Assembly (NCBI GenBank): GCA_913019975.1
Contig: CAJWBH010000002.1
Coordinates: forward strand, 186,001 to 250,000
Direction of reading: 5' to 3'
DNA from: Thalassolituus maritimus
GTDB taxonomy: Bacteria; Pseudomonadota; Gammaproteobacteria; Pseudomonadales; Oceanobacteraceae
DNA: 64,000 nucleotides
In this document: positions 9,353 to 19,100 of the stretch, piece after piece
Layout: every line of letters begins with the position of its first letter
Position numbering within the stretch: position 1 is the stretch's first letter
Notes under the pieces: model-generated
The model's input: only the letters and a program-made list of their open reading frames with translations
Databases searched by the model: none
What the model was told of the DNA's origin: nothing
Made by a program: the position numbers and the translations under genes

Positions 9353-10128
9353 GCGCTGATTCACATCAGTAGCAACAGACGGGAGCCTCGGCTCCCGTTT
9401 GTGGGAGTGAATTACCTCTTCTCTTTGTGGGAGCGAATCAGCCGAAGGCTATTCGCGATTACGAAACCCCCAGTATTACACAACCGACGCTACTTACCCC
9501 CTGTAGGAGGGGAGCTTCTCCCCGACACGCACGCTCTTCCCGTTACGACTCCTCCCTCCATGTAGGAGCGCTTCAGCCAGCTTGTCTGGCTATGCGCGAA
9601 ATCTTCAGAGCCGCGCCTTCTGATATCTGGACTGGAATCACCTTGAGTGAGCAAATTACCTCTTCTCTCTGTGGGAGCGAATCAGCCGAAGGCTATTCGC
9701 GATTAGGGCATATCCGGCTCTGTACTATTCTCGCTAATCATCATCTGTAGGAGGGAAGCTTCTTCCCGACATCTTCACCACAAAAATCAATAACAGATGC
9801 TAACTCTAAACCCCCGGTGGGTCACATTCCCTGTATGAGCAAATCAGTTGTTTTCTATGTGGGAGAGAATCAGCCGAAGGCTATTCGCGAAACCTTCCGA
9901 GATTTACCTTCTGATGGTTGGACTTGAAACACCTATTGTCTTGCGTGATCAGGTTGTTGCCTTCTCTGTGAGAGCGAACCAGTTGTTTTCTATGTGGGAG
10001 TGAATCAGCCGAAGGCTATTCGCGATTACGAAATCCCCGGTATTGCACGACCGACGCTAATTACCCCCTGTAGGAGGGGAGCTTCTCCCCGACCCAATCC
10101 CACACATGCACCTCACCTCCACACCCGG
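9353..10128 (+). repeat. left cluster of REP-like palindromic repeats (types A, B, C)
   Basis: This stretch holds no convincing gene. It contains at least eight short palindromic repeats of three types that share a TGT(A/G)GGAG start. Type A (GCGAATCAGCCGAAGGCTATTCGC core) occurs at about 9426-9461, 9670-9705, 9858-9890 and 9993-10028. Type B (GGGGAGCTTCTCCCC core) occurs at 9502-9527, 9746-9771 and 10069-10094. Type C (AGCCAGCTTGTCTGGCT core) occurs at 9561-9602. Each A is followed by a B exactly 76 bases later in three cases. The sequence 9426-9527 and 9993-10094 is one unit repeated. Structure and length fit REP/BIME elements of the kind mobilised by RAYT (TnpA_REP) transposases; no such transposase is in the window. 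Small frames here read through the repeats and are not genes. Confidence 0.88.
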
Positions 10129-10134
10129 TATACT
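10129..10134 (+). promoter_or_regulatory. possible -10 box for the hsd operon
   Basis: TATACT at 10129-10134 is a good -10 match about 80 bases before the hsdM start. The -35 region at the right distance (TGCACC) is poor, so this is only a candidate. Confidence 0.3.
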
Positions 10135-10212
10135 CGGTCTATCAAGGCAGAGGAAGCCATCTACACCGCAACAAGCCCTCAGCCATCCCTAACAAAAAAC
10201 GAAGCAGTACAC

Positions 10213-11763
10213 ATGAGCCTAACCCAGCAAGAACTCATCAATCAGGATCAGATCAACAAAGCCCTCTGGAACGCCTGCGATACCTTCCGCGGCACCATCA
10301 GCGCCGACACCTACAAAGACTTCATCCTGACCATGCTGTTCCTCAAGTACATCTCAGACGTATGGCAGGATCACTACGACGGCTACAAGGCAGAATACGG
10401 CGACGAGCCAGAACTCATCGACGAGATGATGAAAAACGAGCGCTTCGTACTGCCTAAGTCCGCCAGCTTCTATGCGTTGCATGAACGCCGCCACGAGCCC
10501 GGCAACGGCGAGCGCATTGATCAGGCACTGCACGCCATCGAAGAAGCCAACGGCACCAAGCTCAAAGACGCCGGTAAAAGCGTGTTCCAGGACATCTCCT
10601 TCAACACCGACCGCCTCGGTGAAGAAAAACAGAAGAACACCATCCTGCGCCACCTGATGGAAGACTTCGCCAAAGACGACCTCAACCTCAAGCCCAGTCG
10701 CGTCGGCACACTCGATGTCATCGGTAATGCCTACGAATACCTGATTAAAAACTTCGCCGCCAGCGGTGGCCAGAAAGCCGGTGAGTTTTATACACCACCC
10801 GAAGTCTCAGACCTGATGGCCGAACTGCTCAACCCACAACCGGGCGACAGCATCTGCGACCCGGCCTGTGGTTCTGGCTCTCTGTTGATGAAATGTGGCC
10901 GCAAAGTCGTCGCCAACCACGGCAGTAAGGAATACGCCCTCTATGGGCAAGAAGCCATCGGCTCGACCTGGTCGCTGGCAAAAATGAACATGTTCCTGCA
11001 CGGTGAAGACAACCACAAAATCGAGTGGGGCGACACCATCCGTAACCCCAAATTACTAGACAAAAACGGCGATCTGATACTGTTTGATATCGTGACTGCC
11101 AACCCGCCGTTCAGCCTTGATAAATGGGGCCACGACGAAGCCGAGCACGACAAGTTCAGCCGCTTCCGCAGGGGCGTACCGCCAAAAACCAAAGGCGACT
11201 ACGCCTTTATCCTGCACATGATTGAAACCCTGAAACCCGCATCGAAAGGGAATAAGGGCGGACGTATGGGCGTGGTCGTACCACACGGCGTACTGTTCCG
11301 TGGCTCCAGCGAAGGCAAAATCCGCAAACAACTCATCGACGAAAACCTGCTTGATGCTGTGATCGGCCTGCCAGAGAAGCTGTTTTACGGCACCGGCATA
11401 CCAGGCGCGATCCTGATTTTTAAAACGAACAAAACCGAAGAAGCCGTCACCTTTATCGACGCCAGCCGTGAGTTCAAACCCGGTAAAAACCAGAACCTGC
11501 TCACCCAAGAGAACATTGCCAAAATCGTCGAGACCTATTACTTAGGCACCGACGTTGATAAGTACGCCTACGTCGCCAGCCTCGAAGAGATTAAAGAGAA
11601 CGACTACAACCTCAATATCCCGCGCTACGTCGATACCTTTGAAGAAGAGGAAGAAATCGACCTGATGGCCGTGCGTGCGGAGCGCGAGCAACTGAAAGCT
11701 CAACTGAGCGAGCTGGAAACTGAGATGGCTAAGTATCTGGAGGAGTTGGGTTATGGTGCCTGA
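10213..11763 (+). CDS. hsdM: type I restriction-modification system, methyltransferase subunit HsdM
   Basis: HsdM is the N6-adenine methyltransferase subunit of a type I system (M2S methylase, R2M2S nuclease). The 516-residue protein has the N-terminal HsdM bundle (residues 1-150), GEFYTPPEVSDLM near residue 190, the AdoMet motif DPACGSGSLL near 215, the catalytic NPPF near 296, and a C-terminal coiled coil (EREQLKAQLSELETEM) that packs on HsdS. I start it at ATG 10213 (MSLTQQELI). The same frame is open back to 9994, but that part translates repeat sequence (types A and B) and cannot be protein-coding. The last 11 bases overlap hsdS. Confidence 0.96.
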   Translation: MSLTQQELINQDQINKALWNACDTFRGTISADTYKDFILTMLFLKYISDVWQDHYDGYKAEYGDEPELIDEMMKNERFVLPKSASFYALHERRHEPGNGERIDQALHAIEEANGTKLKDAGKSVFQDISFNTDRLGEEKQKNTILRHLMEDFAKDDLNLKPSRVGTLDVIGNAYEYLIKNFAASGGQKAGEFYTPPEVSDLMAELLNPQPGDSICDPACGSGSLLMKCGRKVVANHGSKEYALYGQEAIGSTWSLAKMNMFLHGEDNHKIEWGDTIRNPKLLDKNGDLILFDIVTANPPFSLDKWGHDEAEHDKFSRFRRGVPPKTKGDYAFILHMIETLKPASKGNKGGRMGVVVPHGVLFRGSSEGKIRKQLIDENLLDAVIGLPEKLFYGTGIPGAILIFKTNKTEEAVTFIDASREFKPGKNQNLLTQENIAKIVETYYLGTDVDKYAYVASLEEIKENDYNLNIPRYVDTFEEEEEIDLMAVRAEREQLKAQLSELETEMAKYLEELGYGA

Positions 11764-12955
11764 GGGGTGGACCAAGGCTGCGATAAAAGAATTTGGTCAT
11801 GTCTCCGCCGGAAGGCAGAGATCTCCAAATTTCACCGAGGGAGTTGTTCGTCCGTACTTGCGAGTGGCTAACGTATATGAAGCTTTTATCGACACCAGCG
11901 ATATCAATGAGATGCCGTTTACTGATATAGAGTTTGAGCGTTATAAGCTAGAGCCCGGTGATATACTCTTGAACGAAGGGCAAAGTACCGAATTGGTTGG
12001 TAGGCCTGCTATGTATCAAGGAGAGCCTGCTAACTGTTGTTTCCAGAATACCTTGGTGCGCTTCAAAGCTGGCGACCGAGTTAATGCAAACTACGCACTT
12101 CAGCGATTCCTCCAGTGTTTATATGATGGGACGTTCCAATCAATATCAAAGAAGACTACATCTATAGCTCACTTGGGCGTATCTAGATTTGCTGACCTAA
12201 AATTGGCATGGCCGCCACTCCCCGAACAAAAGAAAATCGCCCAAATTCTCTCCACCTGGGACAAGGTCATTACCACCACTGAACAACTGCTCGCTAACAG
12301 CCAGCAGCAGAAGAAAGCCCTGATGCAACAATTGCTCACCGGCAAGAAGCGTCTGCTGGATGATAATGGGGTTAGGTTTGGGGAGGAGTGGAAGTGGCTT
12401 AAGGCGAGCGAACTATTCAAGACTGTATCAACCAAGAACAATTCGGATACTGAAGAACTATTAGCAGTAACTCAAGATCAAGGGGTTTTGCCACGCTCTC
12501 TTCTTGAAAGGCGAGTTGTGATGCCTGATGGTTCAACAAAAGGCTACAAATTGGTGGTGCCGGGCAACTTCATAATTAGCCTACGATCATTCCAAGGCGG
12601 CTTGGAATATTCAAATTATCGAGGTCTTGTAAGCCCTGCGTATACTGTCTTAGAACCAATCAAAGAGATTGACGATGAGTTCTTCAAACATTACTACAAG
12701 TCTTATGATTTTATCGGACATCTTGCAGTAGCAGTAATTGGAATTCGTGATGGCAAACAGATTAGTTATAGCGACTTCTCATTTTTAAGAATTCCGTACC
12801 CTAGTTTGGAAGAGCAACAAAAAATCGCCACTGTACTCTCCTGTGCCGATCAGGAAATCACCGCCTTGCAACAGAAGCTCGATGCCTTTAAGCAAGAGAA
12901 AAAAGCCCTGATGCAGCAGCTGCTAACGGGCAAGCGCCGCGTTCAAATTAACTAA
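11753..12955 (+). CDS. hsdS: type I restriction-modification system, specificity subunit HsdS
   Basis: HsdS selects the bipartite DNA target. The 400-residue protein has two target recognition domains (about residues 1-155 and 205-350), each followed by a conserved helical spacer. The first spacer is LPEQKKIAQILS ... KKALMQQLLTGKKRL; the second is LEEQQKIATVLS ... KKALMQQLLTGKRRV. The two recognition domains are clearly different in sequence, as expected for an asymmetric target. The target itself cannot be read from the sequence. The start ATG lies inside the hsdM end (11-base overlap), so the two are translationally coupled. The recognition domains use more AT-rich codons than hsdM, which is usual for exchanged domains. 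Confidence 0.95.
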   Translation: MVPEGWTKAAIKEFGHVSAGRQRSPNFTEGVVRPYLRVANVYEAFIDTSDINEMPFTDIEFERYKLEPGDILLNEGQSTELVGRPAMYQGEPANCCFQNTLVRFKAGDRVNANYALQRFLQCLYDGTFQSISKKTTSIAHLGVSRFADLKLAWPPLPEQKKIAQILSTWDKVITTTEQLLANSQQQKKALMQQLLTGKKRLLDDNGVRFGEEWKWLKASELFKTVSTKNNSDTEELLAVTQDQGVLPRSLLERRVVMPDGSTKGYKLVVPGNFIISLRSFQGGLEYSNYRGLVSPAYTVLEPIKEIDDEFFKHYYKSYDFIGHLAVAVIGIRDGKQISYSDFSFLRIPYPSLEEQQKIATVLSCADQEITALQQKLDAFKQEKKALMQQLLTGKRRVQIN

Positions 12956-12968
12956 ACAAGGAGGTTAT

Positions 12969-14537
12969 ATGAAAATTGGATTTTTCTTCGGTGCCGGTGC
13001 AGAAATCGGGTACGGGCTGCCTAGTGGAGGGAAGTTTGCTATTGATCTGTTTCGCCAAAACCCTAGTAGCTATAGATCTCAACTTAGAGAGCAACTGCAG
13101 GCGGTTGATCTGACTTCTTCATATGCTGCGGACTGGCTACCTCAGGGCTTCCGAGATAAACGTATTCATGCGTTCGGTCGCAGTGAATTCACCAGTCTTA
13201 TTGAGTCATCCATTGAGTATCGCCGAACAGAAATCATCCGTCGTCTCAATCAGTTTGATTCTGAATGTGATGAAGCTATGCAGAGCCTCGGCATTTCTCG
13301 TGAATTGATCGAGGCCAAGTTTTCTGAACTCACAGATAAGTCCATTGGAGACAGCCTCTATACGCATGTCATTAAACTGAACGAATTGCTAGCACAGGAT
13401 GTAAGCCTCTTCAGTTCCGATTATTACTCCGCAATGCTGGACGTTGTGAAAAGTACTGAAGGCAGTGACGATCTTCGTCGCTATGTTACGGCTTTCCTGC
13501 AGCTTTTGGTTGGAGCACACGGGCAGGATTTGGTCAGAAGACTAAATCAGGAGCTGTTTGAAGCAGCTCCTGACGATTTGCCGATTTTTGATGATGTATC
13601 CGGAATGTTCCGATTGGAATTCAATCGCATCGGCTCAACTGCGCTGGAACTGTTACTGGAAGAAAGCAGAACCTTTGATATTAGCGAATCCAGTACAGCT
13701 TTATCGCTGCTTTGTGCTGTTGCTCAGAAGGTTTTGGAAAATATATTTACGACGGTTCTGGACTATCAAAAGCTGATTGATGATCACTTTCGGTATCTCT
13801 TTTCACCAGAAACAGAGTGGGCGAAATTCACCAAGATGGCTGTCTTCCTGAAAATAGCCCAAGACTATATAAAACAACAAGCTCCAGACATCGCTGATAT
13901 ACCAGCAGCGGGCTATTACCATGACCTGGCCAGCTTTGCGCAGAATCATGAGTTCTCAGCTATTGGCACAGCCAATTACAACAGCTTGCTTACACCGATT
14001 TTTGAGCAGCAAGGCCTGGATGTACCTGATGTTATCCATCTTAATGGCAGTGTGAATGACTACTACAACCCATACAAGAACACGGTTGTTACTAACGACG
14101 ACTTTGATGCACTGGATGCTAACCAACTACACGTCCCATTCATTTTGACTCAAAGTGGTCTTAAACCACTGACTTCTGTAACGATGTCGCGAAGATACGT
14201 TCAACTATTTGATTCTTATAACAATTCCGATGCTATTGTCGTTGTGGGCTTTGGCTTCAACAAAGACGATAGTCATATCAATGGGTTGTTCAGGGAGCTG
14301 ATCGAAAATCACGGTAAAAGATTGTTCGTAGTGAGTCGTGATGTCGATGGGACAGCAGAACAGCAACAACGGGATTTACGTAAGCGCTTGCGTATCGCCA
14401 ACAACTACAGCCGATCAGTCATTGTTGTACCTGTTGATTCGGCTAGCAGGACGATTGGGGACGTTCTGTGGGTTGACCACATCATTTCAGAGCTAACACC
14501 GGATACACCAGAGGCTCAGGAATCATCAAATGGATAA
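12969..14537 (+). CDS. SIR2-like protein inside the type I restriction operon
   Basis: A 522-residue protein with a split SIR2-type NAD-binding fold. The N-terminus has GAGAEIGYGLPSG (residues about 8-20, compare GAGxS...GIP of sirtuins). The C-terminal third has GTANYNSLL (about 334, compare TxNxD), HLNGS (about 357, the HG motif) and AIVVVGFGFNKDDSHINGLF (about 420-440, compare GxSxxD...N). The helical insert of some 300 residues between them is unlike housekeeping deacetylases and fits SIR2_2-type proteins found in anti-phage systems, many of which cleave NAD+. It has a strong AAGGAGG site, starts 13 bases after hsdS, and its last 8 bases overlap the next gene. NADase activity and a defence role are inferred. 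Confidence 0.72.
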   Translation: MKIGFFFGAGAEIGYGLPSGGKFAIDLFRQNPSSYRSQLREQLQAVDLTSSYAADWLPQGFRDKRIHAFGRSEFTSLIESSIEYRRTEIIRRLNQFDSECDEAMQSLGISRELIEAKFSELTDKSIGDSLYTHVIKLNELLAQDVSLFSSDYYSAMLDVVKSTEGSDDLRRYVTAFLQLLVGAHGQDLVRRLNQELFEAAPDDLPIFDDVSGMFRLEFNRIGSTALELLLEESRTFDISESSTALSLLCAVAQKVLENIFTTVLDYQKLIDDHFRYLFSPETEWAKFTKMAVFLKIAQDYIKQQAPDIADIPAAGYYHDLASFAQNHEFSAIGTANYNSLLTPIFEQQGLDVPDVIHLNGSVNDYYNPYKNTVVTNDDFDALDANQLHVPFILTQSGLKPLTSVTMSRRYVQLFDSYNNSDAIVVVGFGFNKDDSHINGLFRELIENHGKRLFVVSRDVDGTAEQQQRDLRKRLRIANNYSRSVIVVPVDSASRTIGDVLWVDHIISELTPDTPEAQESSNG

Positions 14538-14754
14538 CGACCTGATCCTCTACACCACTGATGATGGTGAATCCCAGCTTATACTGCGAGAGCTGGGTGG
14601 TCAGGTATGGCTCACTCAGTTGGAGATGGCTGAGCTGTACCAGACCAGTAAGCAGAATATCAGCAAGCATGTTAAGGCCGTATTGTCAGATGGGGAGCTG
14701 GCTGAGGCGGCAGTTGTCAACTCTAAGTTTACAACTGCGGTGGGCCTTGAGTGA
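14530..14754 (+). pseudogene. truncated RhuM-like gene (N-terminal fragment)
   Basis: A 74-residue frame that starts like RhuM proteins: ILYTTDDGESQLILRE, VWLTQLEMAELYQTSKQN and ISKHVKAVLSDGEL align with the intact RhuM at 15138 (TTDDGQARVECRFE, LWLSQAAMAELYQVTPQA, ITQHIRAVYEEGEL). It stops soon after the helix-turn-helix-like region and about 270 residues are missing. It overlaps the SIR2 stop by 8 bases, so it may still be translated as a short DNA-binding fragment. Identity to the intact copy is moderate, so this is a different RhuM allele and not a fresh duplicate. Confidence 0.72.
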
Positions 14755-14872
14755 GATCACATAGATCCAGTACAACGAAACCGCAAGTTGACTGGTCCTA
14801 TAGGTTGTCTGACAATAGCTCGACGACTCACCCCTTGCAGCGTCATTCAGTTGGCCTCTGCTTGGGGCGGAG
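14755..14872. other. junction sequence without a gene
   Basis: Sequence between the broken rhuM-like gene and a terminator. I find no frame that continues RhuM here, which indicates a deletion and not a simple frameshift. Confidence 0.5.
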
Positions 14873-14895
14873 AAACCGCCTTCGGGCGGTTTTTT
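14873..14895 (+). terminator. rho-independent terminator inside the restriction island
   Basis: AAACCGCC and GGCGGTTT form an 8-bp stem around a TTCG tetraloop and run into T residues. It would end transcripts from hsdM-hsdS-SIR2 before the second rhuM, splitting the island into two transcription units. Confidence 0.92.
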
Positions 14896-14978
14896 CATTT
14901 CTGGCATAAGGAAAGCCACCGGATCAATGATAAAGTGGCGTAAAGGAAGAAACCCATCACCAAACCGGAGTACTGGTA

Positions 14979-15125
14979 ATGGCTGTTCAGCAGGCCCCAA
15001 AGTTTCAGGAAGAATACAGTGCCAAGCTACCGGCGCTGACGTTATTGGCCAATCTTGGGTGGTCGTTTCTCTCACCTGCTGAGGCGCTGGCCAGCAGCGG
15101 TAACATAATCGTTACCAACATATAA
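14979..15125 (+). pseudogene. stub of a second hsdR (N-terminus only)
   Basis: An ATG near 14980 opens a 48-residue frame (MAVQQAPKFQEEYSAKLPAL, then LGWSFLSPAEALA) that ends at a TAA at about 15125. Its middle matches the start of the intact HsdR at 16179 almost residue for residue (YAPKFQEEYSAKLPAL, LGWSFLSPAEALA), with about 90% base identity over roughly 100 bases by eye. It diverges just after LSPAEALA and stops. At the break there is a short palindrome GGTAAC/GTTACC (15099-15116). This is a leftover of an hsdR gene cut off when the rhuM-hsdR pair now downstream arrived, or a failed duplication. Confidence 0.8.
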
Positions 15126-15137
15126 GGGAGCCTTCAA

Positions 15138-16169
15138 ATGACCAATCAACCATCGACACCACCGGCCGGTGAGTTCGTGGTGTTCACGACAGATGACGGC
15201 CAGGCTCGGGTCGAATGTCGGTTTGAGTCCGATACTTTATGGTTGTCACAGGCCGCCATGGCTGAGCTGTATCAAGTGACTCCGCAAGCGATTACGCAGC
15301 ACATACGTGCTGTATATGAAGAGGGTGAGCTTGATCAAAACTCAACCTGTAAGGATTACTTACAAGTTCAGATGGAGGGGGCGCGTAGAGTCAGTCGTAA
15401 GCGGTTGCACTATAGCCTGTCGGTTATTCTTGCCGTCGGCTACCGCGTCCGGTCCACTCGCGGTACTCAATTCCGTCAGTGGGCGACGCGGACGCTTCAG
15501 GAGTATCTGGTTAAGGGCTTTGTTATTGATGATGAGCGCCTGAAGAACCCTCCGGTAGGTGCCTCGGTAGCGCCAGACTACTTTGATGAGCTGCTCGAAC
15601 GTATCCGCGACATTCGCGCCAGCGAACGCCGGATGTACCTGCGCGTACGCGAGATATTTGCCCTCGCTGCCGACTATGAGCCGTCTCTGAAAGAAACCAC
15701 GCAGTTCTTTAAAACAATTCAGAACAAGTTGCATTATGCCTGTTCCGGCCAGACGGCTGCTGAGCTGATTCATAGCCGAGCTGATGCCTCACAGCCAAAC
15801 ATGGGCCTGAACACATTCAAAGGCACAGAGGTGCGCAAGGGCGATATCGTCACGGCAAAGAATTACCTGACCGAACCAGAAATCAAAGAGTTGAACCGCA
15901 TCGTTACCATGTGGTTAGACTTTGCCGAAGATCAGGCCGAGCGGCGACAGCAGGTGTTTTTGCAGGACTGGCAGAACAAGCTTGATCAGTTTTTGCAGTT
16001 TAATGACAGAGACGTTCTGGTTGGTGCTGGCTCCGTCAGTAAAAAAGACGCTGATGCCAAAGCAACTGCCGAATATGAACGCTTTGCAGAACATCGTCGG
16101 CGGCTGAAAGAGCAGGCCGGAGAGAACGATATAGAAGAGCTGTTACACTGGACGCCGCCAAAGCAGTAA
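15138..16169 (+). CDS. rhuM: RhuM-family protein
   Basis: An intact 343-residue RhuM-family protein. It begins with a short beta-rich part (FVVFTTDDGQARVECRFE), then a helix-turn-helix-like stretch (LSQAAMAELYQVTPQAITQH), then the conserved VILAVGYRVRSTRGTQFRQW region near residue 95-115, and a helical C-terminus with Arg/Glu-rich segments. RhuM proteins are common passengers between hsdS and hsdR in type I loci and were first named in a Salmonella pathogenicity island. The biochemical role is not established. A Fic-like or DNA-binding regulatory role is only a guess. The ribosome site AAGGGAG lies ten bases before the ATG. Nine bases separate it from hsdR, so the two form one operon. Confidence 0.85.
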   Translation: MTNQPSTPPAGEFVVFTTDDGQARVECRFESDTLWLSQAAMAELYQVTPQAITQHIRAVYEEGELDQNSTCKDYLQVQMEGARRVSRKRLHYSLSVILAVGYRVRSTRGTQFRQWATRTLQEYLVKGFVIDDERLKNPPVGASVAPDYFDELLERIRDIRASERRMYLRVREIFALAADYEPSLKETTQFFKTIQNKLHYACSGQTAAELIHSRADASQPNMGLNTFKGTEVRKGDIVTAKNYLTEPEIKELNRIVTMWLDFAEDQAERRQQVFLQDWQNKLDQFLQFNDRDVLVGAGSVSKKDADAKATAEYERFAEHRRRLKEQAGENDIEELLHWTPPKQ

Positions 16170-16178
16170 GGATGACGA

Positions 16179-19100
16179 ATGGAACACTACGCCCCCAAGT
16201 TTCAGGAAGAATACAGTGCCAAGCTACCCGCACTGACGCTATTGACCAGCCTTGGGTGGTCGTTCCTCTCACCTGCTGAGGCGCTGGCCAAGCGCGGTGG
16301 TAAGTACGATCAGGTGGTGCTGCGGGATATTCTGCGGGCCGAACTTGAAAGGCGCACCTTCACCTTTGCCGGGCAAACACACTCGTTGTCGGCAAAAGCC
16401 ATTGATAATCTGATCGCTGAAATTTGTAGCCCGGCACTGAACGAAGGCCTGCTGAATGCCAATGAGCGCCTATACAACCATATGCTGTATGGCATTTCGG
16501 TCACTGAGTTTGTAGACGGTAAAAAAGCCAACCCGACCATTGCCATCATCGACTGGCAGAACCCTGCGAATAACAGTTTTACCTTTACGGAAGAATTTAT
16601 TGTCACCCGCTCGGGCGGTGCTGGCTCGTCGGCGCAGGATACCCGCCGCCCGGACATCGTCTGTTTTGTGAATGGCATCCCCTGGGTGGTGATCGAGGCC
16701 AAACGCCCGGATGGCAGCAGCCGCAAAGGGCCGACCATTGATGAAGGCATCTCGCAGTCGTTGCGTAATCAACGCCATGATGAAATCCCGCAGTTATTCG
16801 CTTACAGCCAGTTGCTGTTGTCGGTGAATGGCATTGATGCCCGTTACGGCACCTGCGAAACCAAGAAGAAGTTCTGGGCGGCCTGGCGTGAAGAAGACAT
16901 CTCGGATGCTGGGATGTTTGCTATTAAGAACCGGGCACTCAGTGATGAGCAGAAGAAGGGTTTATTCAGCCACCGTAACCCGGATGATCTGGCGTGGTAC
17001 GAGAGTCTGATTGCAGGCGGTGAGCTGGCAGTCTCCGAGCAGGACAAAATGCTGATCAGTCTGGTCAGCCCAGAGCGCCTGCTGGAAATGACGCGCTATT
17101 TCACGCTGTTTGATAAAAAAGTCGGCAAGATCGTCGCGCGTTATCAGCAGGTGTTTGGCATTAAGCGTTTAATCGATCGAATCAATACCCGTAACTCTAC
17201 AAACGGCCGCGAGGGCGGTGTTATCTGGCATACCACGGGGTCGGGTAAGTCGTTCACTATGGTATTTCTGAGTAAGGCGCTGATCCTTCACGATAGCCTG
17301 AAACAATGTCGGATTCTGGTTGTTACCGACCGGGTCGATCTTGAAACTCAGTTGAGCAAAACATTCGCCAGTGGTGGTGAGCTGGCAACGTCGAAAGACA
17401 AAGACGCGGCGATGGCAACCTCAGGTGCTCGCCTTGCGGAGCAGATCGGCAAAGGCAACGAGCGCATCATGTTCTCGCTGATTCAGAAGTTTAACTCAGC
17501 CACCAAGTTGCCTGAGTGTCATAACGACAGTGCTAATCTGATCGTATTGATTGACGAAGGCCACCGCAGCCAGGGCGGTGAAAACCATATTCGTATGAAG
17601 CTGGCGTTGCCCAACGCATCCTTCGTAGCTTTTACCGGCACGCCACTGTTAAAAGACGATAAAACCACCAATAAGTTCGGCCCGATCGTACATGCCTACA
17701 CCATGCAGCGTGCGGTAGAAGATAAAACCGTAACACCATTGCTGTACGAAGAGCGCATCCCCGATATTGATGTAAACGACCGTGCAATTGACCGTTGGTT
17801 TGAGCGCATTACTGAAGGCCTGACCGAACAGCAGAAGGCTGACCTTAAGCGTAAGTTCTCAAAGAAAGGGCAGGTATACGGTGCCGATGAGCGTATTCAT
17901 CTGATTGCTCTGGATATCGCTAACCACTTCGTGAAGAACGTTCCCGATGGCTTGAAAGCTCAGCTCGCTTGCGACAGCAAAGCATCGGCGATTCGTTATA
18001 AGAAATATCTGGATGAGGCCCAAGCCCTTTGGCCAGAAGGCAATAGGTTTGAATCGGCGGTCGTGATGAGTTCACCGGATACCCGCGAGGGTAATACGGC
18101 GGTGGATGAATCCGGTACGCCCGAAGTGACGCAGTGGTGGAAAGAGCACGTCGGCACACAAGACGAGCAGACGTACACCAAGCACCTGATTGAACGCTTT
18201 GATAAAGATGATTCGCTTAAGCTTCTGATCGTGGTGGATAAACTGCTGACCGGCTTTGATGAGCCAAAGAACGCTGTCTTGTACATCGACAAGCCGTTAA
18301 AAGAGCACAACTTGATTCAGGCTATTGCGCGGGTAAACCGCCTGCATCCGAAGAAAGAGTTTGGCTATTTGATTGATTATCGCGGGATTCTTTCTGAGTT
18401 AGATACCACGATACAAAAGTATCAGGATCTCGCCTCGCGTACTCAAGGCGGCTACGACATCGACGATATTGCTGGTCTCTACAACCAGATGAGCACGGAA
18501 TACAAACGCTTACCGCAGTTGTATAAGCAGCTTTGGGCGATTTTCGATGGGGTGAAGAACAAAGCTGATACTGAATCTATGCGCCAGGCATTGGTGCCCA
18601 AGATAGAAGAAAGAGAATCGTCAGTGCCCGGCGAACAAAGCGAACTGGTCGATGTGAACCTGAAGAAACGTGAAGACTTCTATCAGGCGCTAACGGCCTT
18701 CGCCAGTTGTCTTAAGGTCGCGTTGCAGTCGGTGACCTTCTTTGAAGATAAAAGCTTTACCGATGACGATCGCCATCATTACAAAGAAACCCTGAAAGCC
18801 ATGACGTCTCTGCGTCAGACTATTCAGCGCGATACGGGCGAGCGGATTGATTACGATGAGTATGCAGAAAAAGTAAAACAACTCATCGACAAACATGTGG
18901 TGGGTGTTGAAGTACGCGAGCCCGGTGGCCAGTATGACGTCGGTAATATGGGTAAAAGCCAGGAACCAGAAAACTGGACTGACAATAAGACCCGCAACGA
19001 AACCGACATCATCAAAACCCGTGTTACGAAGATGATTGAGCAGGATCTTCAGGATGACCCTTACGCGCAGGAGGAGTTCTCCAAGCTTTTGCGTCAGGCG

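Noticed and set aside
9427-9750. 107-residue open frame
   Set aside because: It reads through REP-like repeats A, B and C; the protein has no family features and the same peptide (NQPKAIRDYE) recurs wherever the repeat recurs.
9994-10212. 73-residue N-terminal extension of hsdM
   Set aside because: It is translated repeat sequence; HsdM similarity begins at the ATG 10213.
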